From assembly GCA_963662155.1 (NCBI GenBank), contig OY759263.1, forward strand, positions 11,854,553 to 11,918,552: a stretch of DNA of 64,000 bases. Reading direction: 5' to 3'. Positions 26,101 through 41,100 of this stretch are shown piece by piece; position 1 is the first letter of the stretch, and each line of letters starts with the position of its first letter. The notes under the pieces were generated by a model. The model did no database searches and was not told where the DNA came from. It worked only from the letters and a program-made list of their open reading frames with translations. The DNA comes from Lamellibrachia columna. Lineage: Eukaryota; Annelida; Polychaeta; Sabellida; Siboglinidae. Made by a program: the position numbers and the translations under genes.

Positions 26101-29100
26101 GCATGGTGTTGAGTGTCTTCTGCACACGAAACTTGAGGTTATTCATCATCATGTCGGTACTGAGCTTGGTGAGGAGACGAGTGAGACACATGTAGAGCCA
26201 GCCTCCCAAGTCCTGGCTGTGTTTCTCAATCAGCATCGCCAGAGTGTCAACAAACATCGAGTAGACCTGCAACAGTGTCAACAAAATGCAACTTATAGTA
26301 AATGTCAACATGAGAGGGTGCCATCAAATGTGAAGGATCAGTGCACATTTCACGTAGGATAGAAGAACTAGAGGACAGGAAGTAACGTTAGTGAAAGAAC
26401 AGTGTAGACTAGATATTAAATTAGAGGACAGGAAGTAACGTTAGTGAAAGAACAGTGTAGACTAGATATTAAATTAGAGGACAGGAAGTAACGTTAGTGA
26501 AAGAACAGTGTAGACTAGATATTAAATTAGAGGACAGGAAGTAACGTTAGTGAAAGAACAGTGTAGACTAGATATTAAATTAGAGGACAGGAAGTAACGT
26601 TAGTGAAAGAACAGTGTAGACTAGATATTAAATTAGAGGACAGGAAGCAACGTTAGTGAAAGAACAGTGTAGACTAGATATTAAATTAGAGGACAGGAAG
26701 CAACGTTAGTGAAAGAACAGTGTAGACTAGATATTAAATTAGAGGACAGGAAGTAACGTTAGTGAAAGAACAGTGTAGACTAGATATTAAATTAGAGGAC
26801 AGGAAGTAACGTTAGTGAAAGAACAGTGTAGACTAGATATTAAATTAGAGGACAGGAAGTAACGTTAGTGAAAGAACAGTGTAGACTAGATATTAAATTA
26901 GAGGACAGGAAGTAACGTTAGTGAAAGAACAGTGTAGACTAGATATTAAATTAGAGGACAGGAAGCAACGTTAGTGAAAGAACAGTGTAGACTAGATATT
27001 AAATTAGAGGACAGGAAGCAACGTTAGTGAAAGAACAGTGTAGACTAGATATTAAATTAGAGGACAGGAAGTAACGTTAGTGAAAGAACAGTGTAGACTA
27101 GATATTAAATTAGAGGACAGGAAGCAACGTTAGTGAAAGAACAGTGTAGACTAGATATTAAATTAGAGGACAGGAAGCAACGTTAGTGAAAGAACAGTGT
27201 AGACTAGATATTAAATTAGAGGACAGGAAGCAACGTTAGTGAAAGAACAGTGTAGACTAGATATTAAATTAGAGGACAGGAAGCAACGTTAGTGAAAGAA
27301 CAGTGTAGACTAGATATTAAATTAGAGGACAGGAATTAACGTTAGTGAAAGAACAGTGTAGACTAGATATTAAATTAGAGGACAGGAAGTAACGTTAGTG
27401 AAAGAACAGTGTAGACTAGATATTAAATTAGAGGACAGGAAGTAACGTTAGTGAAAGAACAGTGTAGACTAGATATTAAATTAGAGGACAGGAAGTAACG
27501 TTAGTGAAAGAACAGTGTAGACTAGATATTAAATTAGAGGACAGGAAGCAACGTTAGTGAAAGAACAGTGTAGACTAGATATTAAATTAGAGGACAGGAA
27601 GTAACGTTAGTGAAAGAACAGTGTAGACTAGATATTAAATTAGAGGACAGGAAGTAACGTTAGTGAAAGAACAGTGTAGACTAGATATTAAATTAGAGGA
27701 CAGGAAGTAACGTTAGTGAAAGAACAGTGTAGACTAGATATTAAATTAGAGGACAGGAAGCAACGTTAGTGAAAGAACAGTGTAGACTAGATATTAAATT
27801 AGAGGACAGGAAGTAACGTTAGTGAAAGAACAGTGTAGACTAGATATTAAATTAGAGGACAGGAAGTAACGTTAGTGAAAGAACAGTGTAGACTAGATAT
27901 TAAATTAGAGGACAGGAAGTAACGTTAGTGAAAGAACAGTGTAGACTAGATATTAAATTAGAGGACAGGAAGTAACGTTAGTGAAAGAACAGTGTAGACT
28001 AGATATTAAATTAGAGGACAGGAAGTAACGTTAGTGAAAGAACAGTGTAGACTAGATATTAAATTAGAGGACAGGAAGTAATGTTAGTGAAAGAACAGTG
28101 TAGACTAGATATTAAATTAGAGGACAGGAAGTAACGTTAGTGAAAGAACAGTGTAGACTAGATATTAAATTAGAGGACAGGAAGCAACGTTAGTGAAAGA
28201 ACAGTGTAGACTAGATATTAAATTAGAGGACAGGAAGTAACGTTAGTGAAAGAACAGTGTAGACTAGATATTAAATTAGAGGACAGGAAGTAACGTTAGT
28301 GAAAGAACAGTGTAGACTAGATATTAAATTAGAGGACAGGAAGTAACGTTAGTGAAAGAACAGTGTAGACTAGATATTAAATTAGAGGACAGGAAGTAAC
28401 GTTAGTGAAAGAACAGTGTAGACTAGATATTAAATTAGAGGACAGGAAGTAACGTTAGTGAAAGAACAGTGTAGACTAGATATTAAATTAGAGGACAGGA
28501 AGCAACGTTAGTGAAAGAACAGTGTAGACTAGATATTAAATTAGAGGACAGGAAGCAACGTTAGTGAAAGAACAGTGTAGACTAGATATTAAATTAGAGG
28601 ACAGGAAGCAACGTTAGTGAAAGAACAGTGTAGACTAGATATTAAATTAGAGGACAGGAAGTAACGTTAGTGAAAGAACAGTGTAGACTAGATATTAAAT
28701 TAGAGGACAGGAAGTAACGTTAGTGAAAGAACAGTGTAGACTAGATATTAAATTAGAGGACAGGAAGCAACGTTAGTGAAAGAACAGTGTAGACTAGATA
28801 TTAAATTAGAGGACAGGAAGCAACGTTAGTGAAAGAACAGTGTAGACTAGATATTAAATTAGAGGACAGGAAGCAACGTTAGTGAAAGAACAGTGTAGAC
28901 TAGATATTAAATTAGAGGACAGGAAGCAACGTTAGTGAAAGAACAGTGTAGACTAGATATTAAATTAGAGGACAGGAAGCAACGTTAGTGAAAGAACAGT
29001 GTAGACTAGATATTAAATTAGAGGACAGGAAGCAACGTTAGTGAAAGAACAGTGTAGACTAGATATTAAATTAGAGGACAGGAAGTAACGTTAGTGAAAG

Positions 29101-32100
29101 AACAGTGTAGACTAGATATTAAATTAGAGGACAGGAAGTAACGTTAGTGAAAGAACAGTGTAGACTAGATATTAAATTAGAGGACAGGAAGTAACGTTAG
29201 TGAAAGAACAGTGTAGACTAGATATTAAATTAGAGGACAGGAAGTAACGTTAGTGAAAGAACAGTGTAGACTAGATATTAAATTAGAGGACAGGAAGTAA
29301 CGTTAGTGAAAGAACAGTGTAGACTAGATATTAAATTAGAGGACAGGAAGTAACGTTAGTGAAAGAACAGTGTAGACTAGATATTAAATTAGAGGACAGG
29401 AAGTAACGTTAGTGAAAGAACAGTGTAGACTAGATATTAAATTAGAGGACAGGAAGTAACGTTAGTGAAAGAACAGTGTAGACTAGATATTAAATTAGAG
29501 GACAGGAAGTAACGTTAGTGAAAGAACAGTGTAGACTAGATATTAAATTAGAGGACAGGAAGCAACGTTAGTGAAAGAACAGTGTAGACTAGATATTAAA
29601 TTAGAGGACAGGAAGCAACGTTAGTGAAAGAACAGTGTAGACTAGATATTAAATTAGAGGACAGGAAGTAACGTTAGTGAAAGAACAGTGTAGACTAGAT
29701 ATTAAATTAGAGGACAGGAAGTAACGTTAGTGAAAGAACAGTGTAGACTAGATATTAAATTAGAGGACAGGAAGTAACGTTAGTGAAAGAACAGTGTAGA
29801 CTAGATATTAAATTAGAGGACAGGAAGCAACGTTAGTGAAAGAACAGTGTAGACTAGATATTAAATTAGAGGACAGGAAGTAACGTTAGTGAAAGAACAG
29901 TGTAGACTAGATATTAAATTAGAGGACAGGAAGCAACGTTAGTGAAAGAACAGTGTAGACTAGATATTAAATTAGAGGACAGGAAGCAACGTTAGTGAAA
30001 GAACAGTGTAGACTAGATATTAAATTAGAGGACAGGAAGCAACGTTAGTGAAAGAACAGTGTAGACTAGATATTAAATTAGAGGACAGGAAGTAACGTTA
30101 GTGAAAGAACAGTGTAGACTAGATATTAAATTAGAGGACAGGAAGTAACGTTAGTGAAAGAACAGTGTAGACTAGATATTAAATTAGAGGACAGGAAGTA
30201 ACGTTAGTGAAAGAACAGTGTAGACTAGATATTAAATTAGAGGACAGGAAGTAACGTTAGTGAAAGAACAGTGTAGACTAGATATTAAAAAGTACTCATT
30301 CTCACAGTACAAGGACAATACATGGAATAAATGATCTACAGATTGTGTAAATGCTAGCAATGTGAATATGTTTAAAAACAAAATTTACAAATGCATCAGA
30401 CGGGCAGGTTACATATATAGATGAATAATTGTTGCTCTCGATAAGCCAGTGGCTTCCTTGTCCACTTGCAATCTGGATATTTTGCCTTGGATGGCAATCT
30501 TGTTAAATCTTATTAAAATATCAACATTATTAACTAGCATTAAGCACCATCAATATATAGATACCATTATTTATTATGATGATTAGGTAAGATTAAGGGG
30601 GCCAGGGCAACTTTCATGTCAGTTAATTTCTTTATTTCCGCCCATATAATACGATATTATGGAGATGAAATCATACCCCTCATAATGTTGAATCTATGGC
30701 ACAAATAATCTCAAGGCACTAATGTTACATTCGGACAATCACGCCTTATAAAACTAATATTTTACTTGTTTCAATGGAAATCCCAACTGGAAACAATGGT
30801 AGGAAATTTCCACAGTAACAACCACGTGTCTCAAATCACTGCTTATGCTGACAGTTAAGGCCGACATAAATCAACCTGATAGTATTCAGAATGAAATGTA
30901 AAGGTACGTTCTTATTCAGCGCTGTATCCAGTTCTTGGCATTGTTCAACGCGCTTTACACATCGCCCCCTGGCAGATATGTCTATTCCAACTCCAACTCG
31001 ACTTCTACGGGAAGCATTCAGCCATCCCACAATTACTGTGCAAAGACCATTCATTCATATGTATATCCACAATGGTATGTCTAGGCGCTCAAGCTTTGAA
31101 ACGGCAGCAGGATGATTTGAACCCTGGTCCTCCCGTTTCAGGGTCCAACGTTCTGACCACCGAGCCTCTGTGCCCCACGAATAATCTGCAGACAACTGCA
31201 GAATAACTCACTTCTTCAAGGTTTTTACCTAGACCATCCAGACATAGTTATATTTTCAACAACCATGTCATAGACGTAGATGTTGCCTGGTGCACTCACA
31301 CGTTCGTTGGGATCAAGGAATATGAAGGTAAAGACTTCAGTCAGCTTGGACAGCTCCAGTTGACTGCAACAGAGACATTTTTTTGGTGTTTGTTCTTTAC
31401 ATCATACTACACAGTTAGTACTTTGCTCATGTATAACTGATTCATTTAACCAAGGTTGTCGATGCAGTCAGGACATAGTAATAAATAACTTAGGTTCTTT
31501 TATAGCACATATTCCTGCACTTGAGAAATCAATGTGCTATACAATAAAATAATACATACATAAAAATGCACATAATTATGCTTATGATACAAATATGTAA
31601 TATATATATATTGTATATTATTAAATAAAAACTTAATAAAAAAATCTACCTTAAAAATATATATAAATAAATAAATTGAAATACAGTATACTTGATGATG
31701 CAAATTAAAATAACATAACATAATAACTATATTGAACAGTGACGCTAGTGTCTCTCACTTGAAGGTGTGGTTGCTGTTGATGCGGTTCTGCAACGTGCGA
31801 AGCCCCTCCTTCCTGTCGGTCCAGGACGAACTACTCATCATTGACAGCAGATGCATCATGTCCTGCCACAAGGTCATTTCTCATCCTCAATACACTGTCC
31901 CTATCACCCACTCCATGTCCATTACCAACAGAACATTTTATGCAGTAATGAACACGATATTAACACCTCTGTACCTCAGAAACATTACCACTGCTGTGGG
32001 TAGAAATGTACCATTGTAACGCCATAGTTACTGTTGTAATTTTTACACAATAACATGGTATTACCAGGCTTTTGTCATGGCACAGTACAGTACCAATACA

Positions 32101-35100
32101 ACATTTTTGAGGGCACTGTAATGGTAATACCATATTGTAACACCATTTACAAGGTTTGTATACACTACTGACTTGAGTAATAGTGATAATGTACTGAACA
32201 ACTAATACATCACCAGTAGGTTTTTAATATCCGTCCTGTTTTGATTTAATCAGTGTAAATTGTGAAAACAAATAAACCTGCATCTCACCCGGTGGAGAAC
32301 ATCACTGTAGATGGCCAAAGGCATCTTTATAGGCGGTGCCCTGGCTCTGTCTCTCTCCATGGGCTGTAACATTAGCACGTAGAAAGCTATCTTGCCATTT
32401 CTTAATTAATTAATCTTAACATTACAAACCTAAGAGACCAATTAGAGAACGGAGGAGCTGAGAGAGGAGGTGGGGTGAAAGAGAGTTTCAAAAGGAAGCT
32501 GGTGAGGAGTCGGTTAAAGTGGGCTGAGAATGGAAGGGGAATGGTTAACGAAGACAACGGATGCGCTCAGAGTGGAGGGAAGAATAAGAAGATGAAGACC
32601 GCGAATAAGATGGGAGGACTGTGTGAAGAGAGGTTTCGGGGAATTGGCAGGGGTGGAGACTGGGAGCGACAGATGGGGGAGTGGAGACAGGTGCATACAT
32701 GTTAAGTCTCCTGGACTCGCCGGGAGACTCCCGGAAATCTAACAAATCTCCTGTTCTCCCGGATGGGAGAACAACTCTCCCGGATTTCTGATGAAACCCA
32801 AAATATTTTTGTGTGGCCTAACAAAAGACCGTCAGTCCCTCCCTCTACACACACCCACAAATACAGCAGAGGTTAGTTCAATCAGGCTTTGTGTAGAGTG
32901 GACAAGGGAAACTAGCTAAAGAGTTTCCTTTTGTTTTGCCTCTTGTTGAAGTTACTTATAGGCGTTAGACAAACAGTCCCCATTATCGCCCACATGTGCA
33001 TATCGATTTCAAATATTGCCCATCAATACATCTCCACTATATAGACGTTTTAATTAATTCATATATATTTGATAATTGTCACAATCAGAGCATTATGAAC
33101 GAAAAGACAATAAAAAAGGTTTTCATCAAAACTGCCTCCATCACCTAGGATCACAAATGCCTCCATCACCCTGGTTCACAAACTTTGAAAATAAGAAAAT
33201 GCTTCAGTTCTAGCCCTGCCAGTAAATATTACATTGATTGCTTAAGTGTAATTAAATATGTAGGCTACTGCCTGCTAGGTAAGGGATTTTTGTCATTATA
33301 TAATATATAATGTAATGTTAGATATTTTACTAGTCCACAAAGAATTTGTCTACTGCCAAAATGTTTATTAACATGCAAGTGTATCATTTAATAGTACATA
33401 TGTACCATTTAATGGTATATATGCAGTGTAGTTGGAACAAAAGCTGATATGGTGGTAATTGATGAGTGCCGAAGATGTGAAATACTCTGATTTATGCACA
33501 CTTCTCTGATACCCTGAGACCCTCCAATTTACAAACAATTCTCTGATATCCCAAGACCCTCCAATTTACGTATACAACTCTCCGATATCCTGAGCCCCTC
33601 CGATTTACAGATAAATCTCCTGCATTTGCATTTCTGAAACTTTACATGTGCAAGTTTTGAAGACAGCAGCGAGACAGGATCAGTGATGGAAGGAGAAATA
33701 AAACAAAAATCAAGGACACGTATCGATGCCAGCCTCAAAGAGATGAGAGCAACAATTTTTGATGACAGCTAACATGTGATAGAGGCGAAAGATGAGCACC
33801 GTGACCATTAGTGACACTGTCATGATTGTGGCTTCGTACATACCTTGTTCCTCTGCAGGGTATGACAGGAGCGGACGTGGGGGTTGTGGGTAGGGGTGTG
33901 GGTGGGGGTGTGGGTGAGGGTTGGGCTGTGGGTTGGGGTGTGGGTTGGGGTGTGGGTGGTGGTGTGGGTCGGGGTGTGGGTGCAGATGCAGGAGGGGGCG
34001 GGGGTCAGGTGGTATCTCTCTTCTGTCTTGCTGGTTGCTTCGTCTGACTTAGTCTTGTGTGCTGGGGTTGTCTCGGGAGTCTGCAACCAGTGGAACTTCC
34101 ACAATAGTGGGCATCAGAATGAAAACAAGTGCGCTGACTAACAAAAGTGCAGAAAATGACTGATATTGGTTTTGTAACAAAGTTAGGACTTGGTCTCAAC
34201 CAATTATGTGATCAAAAATATAAAAAATTTCACTGCGTCTTGTACAACAAATCGCTGAATTGTGCAATTTACCTGCTGTCCACAAAGTCTTTCACATGAA
34301 ACAAAATATTTCCTATTGTCATGACTATTCTATGCTTGTTTTAGGGGCATGCTTAATACATGAAACATGTCCGACAAACAATTTACCTGCTGTCCACAAA
34401 GTCTTTCACATGAAACAAAATATTTCCTATTGTCATGACTATTCTATGCTTGTTTTAGGGGCATGCTTAATACATGAAACATGTCCGACAAACAAGAAAG
34501 TTCATGTCAATGATGAACAGAGATGGGTTGTCAACAAGAGACACTGTCACTTACCTCAGGCCATACAATTGAGTTGTCACTGTGACAGATCTGGGCAGGC
34601 AGGGACACGTCATCAGTGTCAATGCATGTGGCTTCAGGTGACTTATCTGAAGCAGGTAGACCAACAACACAAGTCGCAACAATACGTCTCAGCATCACAA
34701 GTCACAACCCCCCCATGAGTCGCATCTTCACAAGTTATAGCTACACAGGTCATTGCCCCATTGTACCGACCCACAAGTCACGACCGTACAAGTCATAAAG
34801 ACACAAGTCACAGTCACACAAGTCATTGTCCCACAAGTCACAACCACACAAGTCACGACCACACAAGTTACGGCCCCACAAGCTGTGACTCCACAAGTCA
34901 CAATCGCACACATCATACCACATGGCACCACAAGTCACAACCACACAAGTCACGCACACACAAGTCACGCCCTACAAGTCACGAACCCCACAAGTTGTGA
35001 CTCCACAAGTAACAACCACACAAATCACAACCACACACATCACACTATACAAGTCATTGCCCTAAAAGTCACAACCCCACAAGTCACAACCCCACAACTC

Positions 35101-38100
35101 CGGATTCAATATTAATTGCTCCACAGACAAAATAATAATGACAACTGTCAACAAACTGCACTATCTCTGTACTATACAGTTTGTTCATAAAATAACACAA
35201 CAAAGATGTTGTCCAGCTGTGTCGAATTGTCAACACAACTAATTTAGTTTCTAAGTGATACTTGCCTTTTTCTTTGATATCCTCCTCGAGCACAGGGCTC
35301 AGTCGGGTGTGTGCGCCGGTGACACTGTGCGCGCGCTTGTGCCGCCTGGATGTCTGTGCTGTGGCAAACAGGACACATGTAGCAGCAGACAGCCACCAGT
35401 ATACTGCTTCTTCTTTTTCAGTATTATTGTGGACGATCTAATTACTGGGTAATATCGCCCATACACCCACCAACACTGACTAACTGCCAACAATGATGAA
35501 CTGTCAACAGCCACTAATTGTCAACAAACACTAAGTATGAACACTGAGCAATTGTCAACAGCCACTGTCAACAGCTACTAAATGTCCACAACTAATAAAT
35601 ATCAACAACTAATTGTCAACATTGAGCAATTGTCAACATCCACTAAATGTCAACATATACTAAATGTCAACAACCACTAACTGTCTATAATGGGAAATTG
35701 TCAACATCCATTAACTTATGGACTTATTATAATTATACCAGTATAATTTAGTATAATAGTCCTATATATTATTATATGTGAATGACTTATTTGTGGTAAC
35801 CTTTTTATCATATCTTATAACAAACAAGTTATTGATTAGACAAATGTGGTGTACTTGTATTAGGAATCACTTGTGAACAACTATTAGTTAACTTAGTATT
35901 ATATTTTCAACGTGTACAGCAAAGTTAATATTTCAACAGTAGCTGCTGTACACTGATCTAATATAATTTACATGTGAATAATCTTACTTATTTATTTTTA
36001 TTATTATTTTTTTTTTTTTTTTTTTTTATAAACAAAGAATAGATATCGTGGTGCATAATATATTTAATTTATAATTGAAAAAGGAAACATAAGCAATTTG
36101 CTTCTTTTCCATTGTCTTAAATGTGTTTAGTAGTTGATCGGCTGATTGATTGTATGTATATGAATTTATGCTATTTGAGACAATAAACATCATTATTATT
36201 ATTATGTCAGTAGCTCACTGCCCACTAAATGTCAATAGTGAGCAATTGTCAATAACCGCTAACTGTCAATATCTACTAACTGTCAACAACGAGAAATTGT
36301 CAACAATAACTAACTGTCAACAGTTACTAACTGTCAACAACCACTAACTGTCTACAATGAACTACTATCAACAAGTCAAGTGTCAATAGCTACTGTAGAC
36401 TGTTAGTGATTATGAAGTACTTCACCAATTAGCCACACATCAAGTACTTGTTAACCAAAGGATGACACCAAGTCCAAGCGAGGCACCCATCGTCCCTAGA
36501 CACTCAGGAAAGTACTTCACTAATTAGCCATACATCAAGCACTTGTTAACCAGAGGATGACATCAAGTTCAGACGAGGCACCCATCATACCTAGACACTC
36601 AGGAAAGCATTATATGCCTTGTTCTTTCACCTCAGATGTCCAGATTATCTAGACATGCAGAATGGGGTGATCTTACAGCCCCCCCAGGCCAGCCTGGATA
36701 CTTTCACAATGTCATTATGCAGTGACTAAGTAAAATAATATGAAATATTGAAGCTCACCTATGGGAATAGCTGATCTAGGACGGGAACTGTACGGTTCCA
36801 CATGTGACTGATTAGCTGTCAACAGAAAGCAGAGTTGCAATGAAATGTTCTTTGGTGGCAAAATGTGTTTTGGCAAACTGTCTGGATATCACGAAACATA
36901 CCATACATAAATATTGCATGCTAATAATGCAATTAATGAAATACTGTCAAATAGCAGCTATTACTGCAGCATGCCAATACAACCACTACACCATTCATGC
37001 CAATACAACCACTAAACCATTCATGCCAATACAACCACTACACCATTCATGCCAATACAACCACTACACCATTCGTGCTGATACAACCACTACACCATTC
37101 ATACCAATACAACCACTACACCATTCATGCCAATACAACCACTACACCATTCATGCTGATACAACCACTACACCATTCATGCCAATACAACCACTACACC
37201 ATTCATGCTAATACAACCACTACACCATTCATGCTGATACAACCACTACACCATTCATGCCAATATAACCACTACACCATTCATGCCAATACAACCACTA
37301 CACCATTCTTGCCAATACAACCACTACACCATTCATGCCTATACAACCACTACACCATTCATGCCAATACAACCACTACACCATTCTTGCCAATACAACC
37401 ACTACACCATTCATGCCTAAACAACCACTACACCATTCATGCCAATACAACCACTACACCATTCATGCCAATACAACCACTACGCCATTCATGCCAATAC
37501 AACCACTACACCATTCTTGCCAATACAACCACTACACCATTCATGCCTATACAACCACTACACCATTCATGCTAATACAACCACTACGCCATTCATGCCA
37601 ATACAACCACTACACCATTCTTGCCAATACAACCACTACACCATTCATGCCAATACAACCACTACACCATTCATGCCAATACAACCACTACACCATTCAT
37701 GCTAATACAACCACTACGCCATTCATGCCAATACAACCACTACGCCATTCATGCCAATACAACCACTACACCATTCATGCCAATACAACCACTACACCAT
37801 TCATGCCAATACAACCACTACACCATTCATGCCAATACAACCACTACGCCATTCATGCCAATACAACCACTACGCCATTCTTGCCAATACAACCACTACA
37901 CCATTCATGCCTATACAACCACTACACCATTCATGCTAATACAACCACTATGCCATTCATGCCAATACAACCACTACACCATTCTTGCCAATACAACCAC
38001 TACACCATTCATGCCAATACAACCACTACACCATTCATGCCAATACAACCACTACACCATTCCCATGATGTTGACGCTTTTAAACAGGTTTCTTGTACTT

Positions 38101-41100
38101 TTTACCCATTGCTGCAAAGTACTATAATTTCACTAATTTATTTTATAATTAATGTTTTAATGAAAAAGTTACTATATATCTCGTCGCCGTATAATCTTCT
38201 GTCAAAAGGTGTCCTATGTTGCCATTCTTCACATTCATTGTACAGAAACTCTCAGTCCAGCTCCAGACCAGCTGGGCAACCGATCCTGGACAAAGATACT
38301 AGCTGCAATATGCAATGCCGTCCAAATTGCTTTGCGAAATTGATGTCTTTCTCCAGCTGTCCTACCATTCACCATCGCCATTCACCATCGCCATTCACCA
38401 TCGCCATTCACCATCGCCATTCACCATCGCCATTCACCATCGCCATTCCATACACATCTGTGGTGTCCATCTTCCATCTTTGCTGCGGCCTGTGCTTCTT
38501 TTCCCTGTATTTATTCCCTCCAAAATCGGCTCCTCCAATTCCACGTGCCTCTTAATGTAGCCAAAATAGTTCAGTTTTTGATGCTTGACAAAATTGGTAT
38601 CGACACCAGGTAGAAGAGATCTATGGTGTTTAGTGCCTCATCTAAAAGACACAGGCAAAGTAGAGTGAACAAAATTGGCCACATTTTGAAAGGTCACCAG
38701 GTGGACAAAAACCTCCAATCTCACTTGACAGTCCAACTATCTAACCACTGAGCTGCAGCACCCACCGATGGCTAGTTTATATTGTGTCTACGCAGTCAGC
38801 ATGCTAGCTGTCTCAGTTCATATATGGTGTCTATACAGTCAGCATGCTAGCTGTCTCAGTTCATATATGGTGTCTATACAGTCAGCATGCTAGCTGTCTC
38901 AGTTCATATTGTGTCCATACCAGATATGTCCACCAATTTTGTGGCTGTATGCGCTGAAGAGGTCGCTTGAATGCCTGTTACACAGTTTCCTGTCCAATAC
39001 TATGACTTTATCTCAATATAATTTTATCTTGCTTCATCAATGTCTAAAGGGCAGTTAATTCAAGCAATTTGTGCCTGAACTGGTTCATGAAAATGTGCAG
39101 CTGAATTAAGTATGCATTTAGATGAGTGACATATCTAGACATCATGACTTGACCTTTGATGAAAGGTCATGACGGATGTACTGCTGTTGGTCGGCCCAAT
39201 TCCACACACACAATTGTAGCCATAAATAGCCTCAATAATCGGTCTTGCGACAAATCAGACAAAAATCAGGTAATCTAGATTGGCCTAAATTATTTATGCC
39301 GCTGAACGACATTTCATACCTCATTTGTTCTATACCGATGCTTTTATACAATCATTCCACACCATTCAGGGTACAAAAATGGATGTATGTAAACAGCCAG
39401 GACATACTGACGTTTATGTGGAATGCCAACGTAACTTAATTCATGTAATAGGCTTTTAGCATTATAGCTATTAGGCCGACACTCGTTTGTGCTACTAGAG
39501 TGTGCTGTAGACAATGCTATATAAGCGAGAGGAGCTGTGGTGCCAGCCTCTCTTTATTCGGGAATTGCGTGGAGGTTACACGGGAAATCTTGACTTTGTC
39601 TGAATTGTTGAATTTTTTATTTGCGAATTATTGTGTAGTGTTAGTTGATGCTAGATTAGCTTTGTGCGTATATTGATTAAGTTCAGGTTTAATCTGAGTT
39701 GTTTTAAGTATTTTAGGTGTAGTTCTTTGGAAGAGAAAATTAAGCGAAACATGTGGGAGCCGCCATCTTATTGTCTCAACTTGCGATCGTCTTGTGGCCA
39801 AAGCAGGTGTGTGGCGGTGTTTTTACACACAATTGGAGTACCTAGGAGTACATAAGATAAGTATAACTTCGTCATGTATGGCACCACGGATGCAGTCTGC
39901 AGCGCTATTTTAACCGCAAAAATTCGCAAAAACCACATCATTCTAAATTAATGTATGCTTTTTTGTACATGAAATGACTGAATGAATGCATTTGCACAGA
40001 AAAATCATCAGCATAAATAACTTCAGTTCATGATTATCAAAAATCATTTATGTAAGCCAGTTTTAACAATGTGCAATATGGATGCAGTTAGGAAAACAAC
40101 TGACTGACTGAAAAGTTGTCCCTCGCATGGGAAGCATTCTGGTATTGAGCGGAACAGCTGCCGTTATCTGCAGTGACAACATCACAATAATCATAACTGT
40201 CATTTGTATAGCGCCGTATCTTGTATCTAATTTTGTTCAGAGGTGCTTAAATACAACAGTGCTAAAAACAATGAGTGGCTTATAACTATACAATAGTCAT
40301 GCTTAACCAGTAAACATATTAAATAAGTACATGCATAAATTATAAGTATATTACATTAACTGTTAATAAAAATAAATATAAGAAGTAGTAGTAAGCCATA
40401 CTACAGTTAAATTATATAATTAACAACAACACCTATTTAGTTAATAATTTATAATAGCAACTTTCAGCCAGATTCATTCAACATTTCACAAACTACTGAG
40501 AAAACCCAAGCTAGTTTCTTAGAGAACGCATACACATTCACTCATTGTTTACAACATTCACTCATTGTTTACATCACTTCTTAGACCAACACATAACACA
40601 TAGGTTCTCATAATTCCTAACAACTGCTCTAAATAAATCCAAATTAGTCAAAATTAAAAAAATTTCATTGTTTGCAGTATTTTGTGTGTGAGCACTGAAG
40701 AATAGTTACCACTTTTGCCACTTACATTCAGAATCAGTGTAGCAGCTGTTCTTACTGGGAGACGGATAGTTAGAGCCACGGATAGGTGCTCTGAAACACA
40801 AGTTACAGCTCAAACAAACCTGTATATAAAAACAGACAATGAAGGAAAGCATGAATTAGGATGAGGGCCGGTATCGTCTCCCACCTCTATGGTGATCTCC
40901 TATGGAGCCAATCTGGCAAAGACAAAGAAAAATTATAAACTGACCATGAACTGCGAGGAAAAGATGAATATGTTGCAGCCACCAGTTTATGAATAGCTTA
41001 ACAGACATAAACACCCACCGTGGCTGTGCGTGGTCCCGTGCTAACACCCCTCTTCCCCTGCCGCGTTCCCAGGCTGGGGCAGACTTGACAGAGTGGTGAC

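Noticed and set aside
36840..38555. Thr/Pro/His-rich ORFs up to 406 codons
   Set aside because: Products of the 26-bp array; they overlap each other in several frames.
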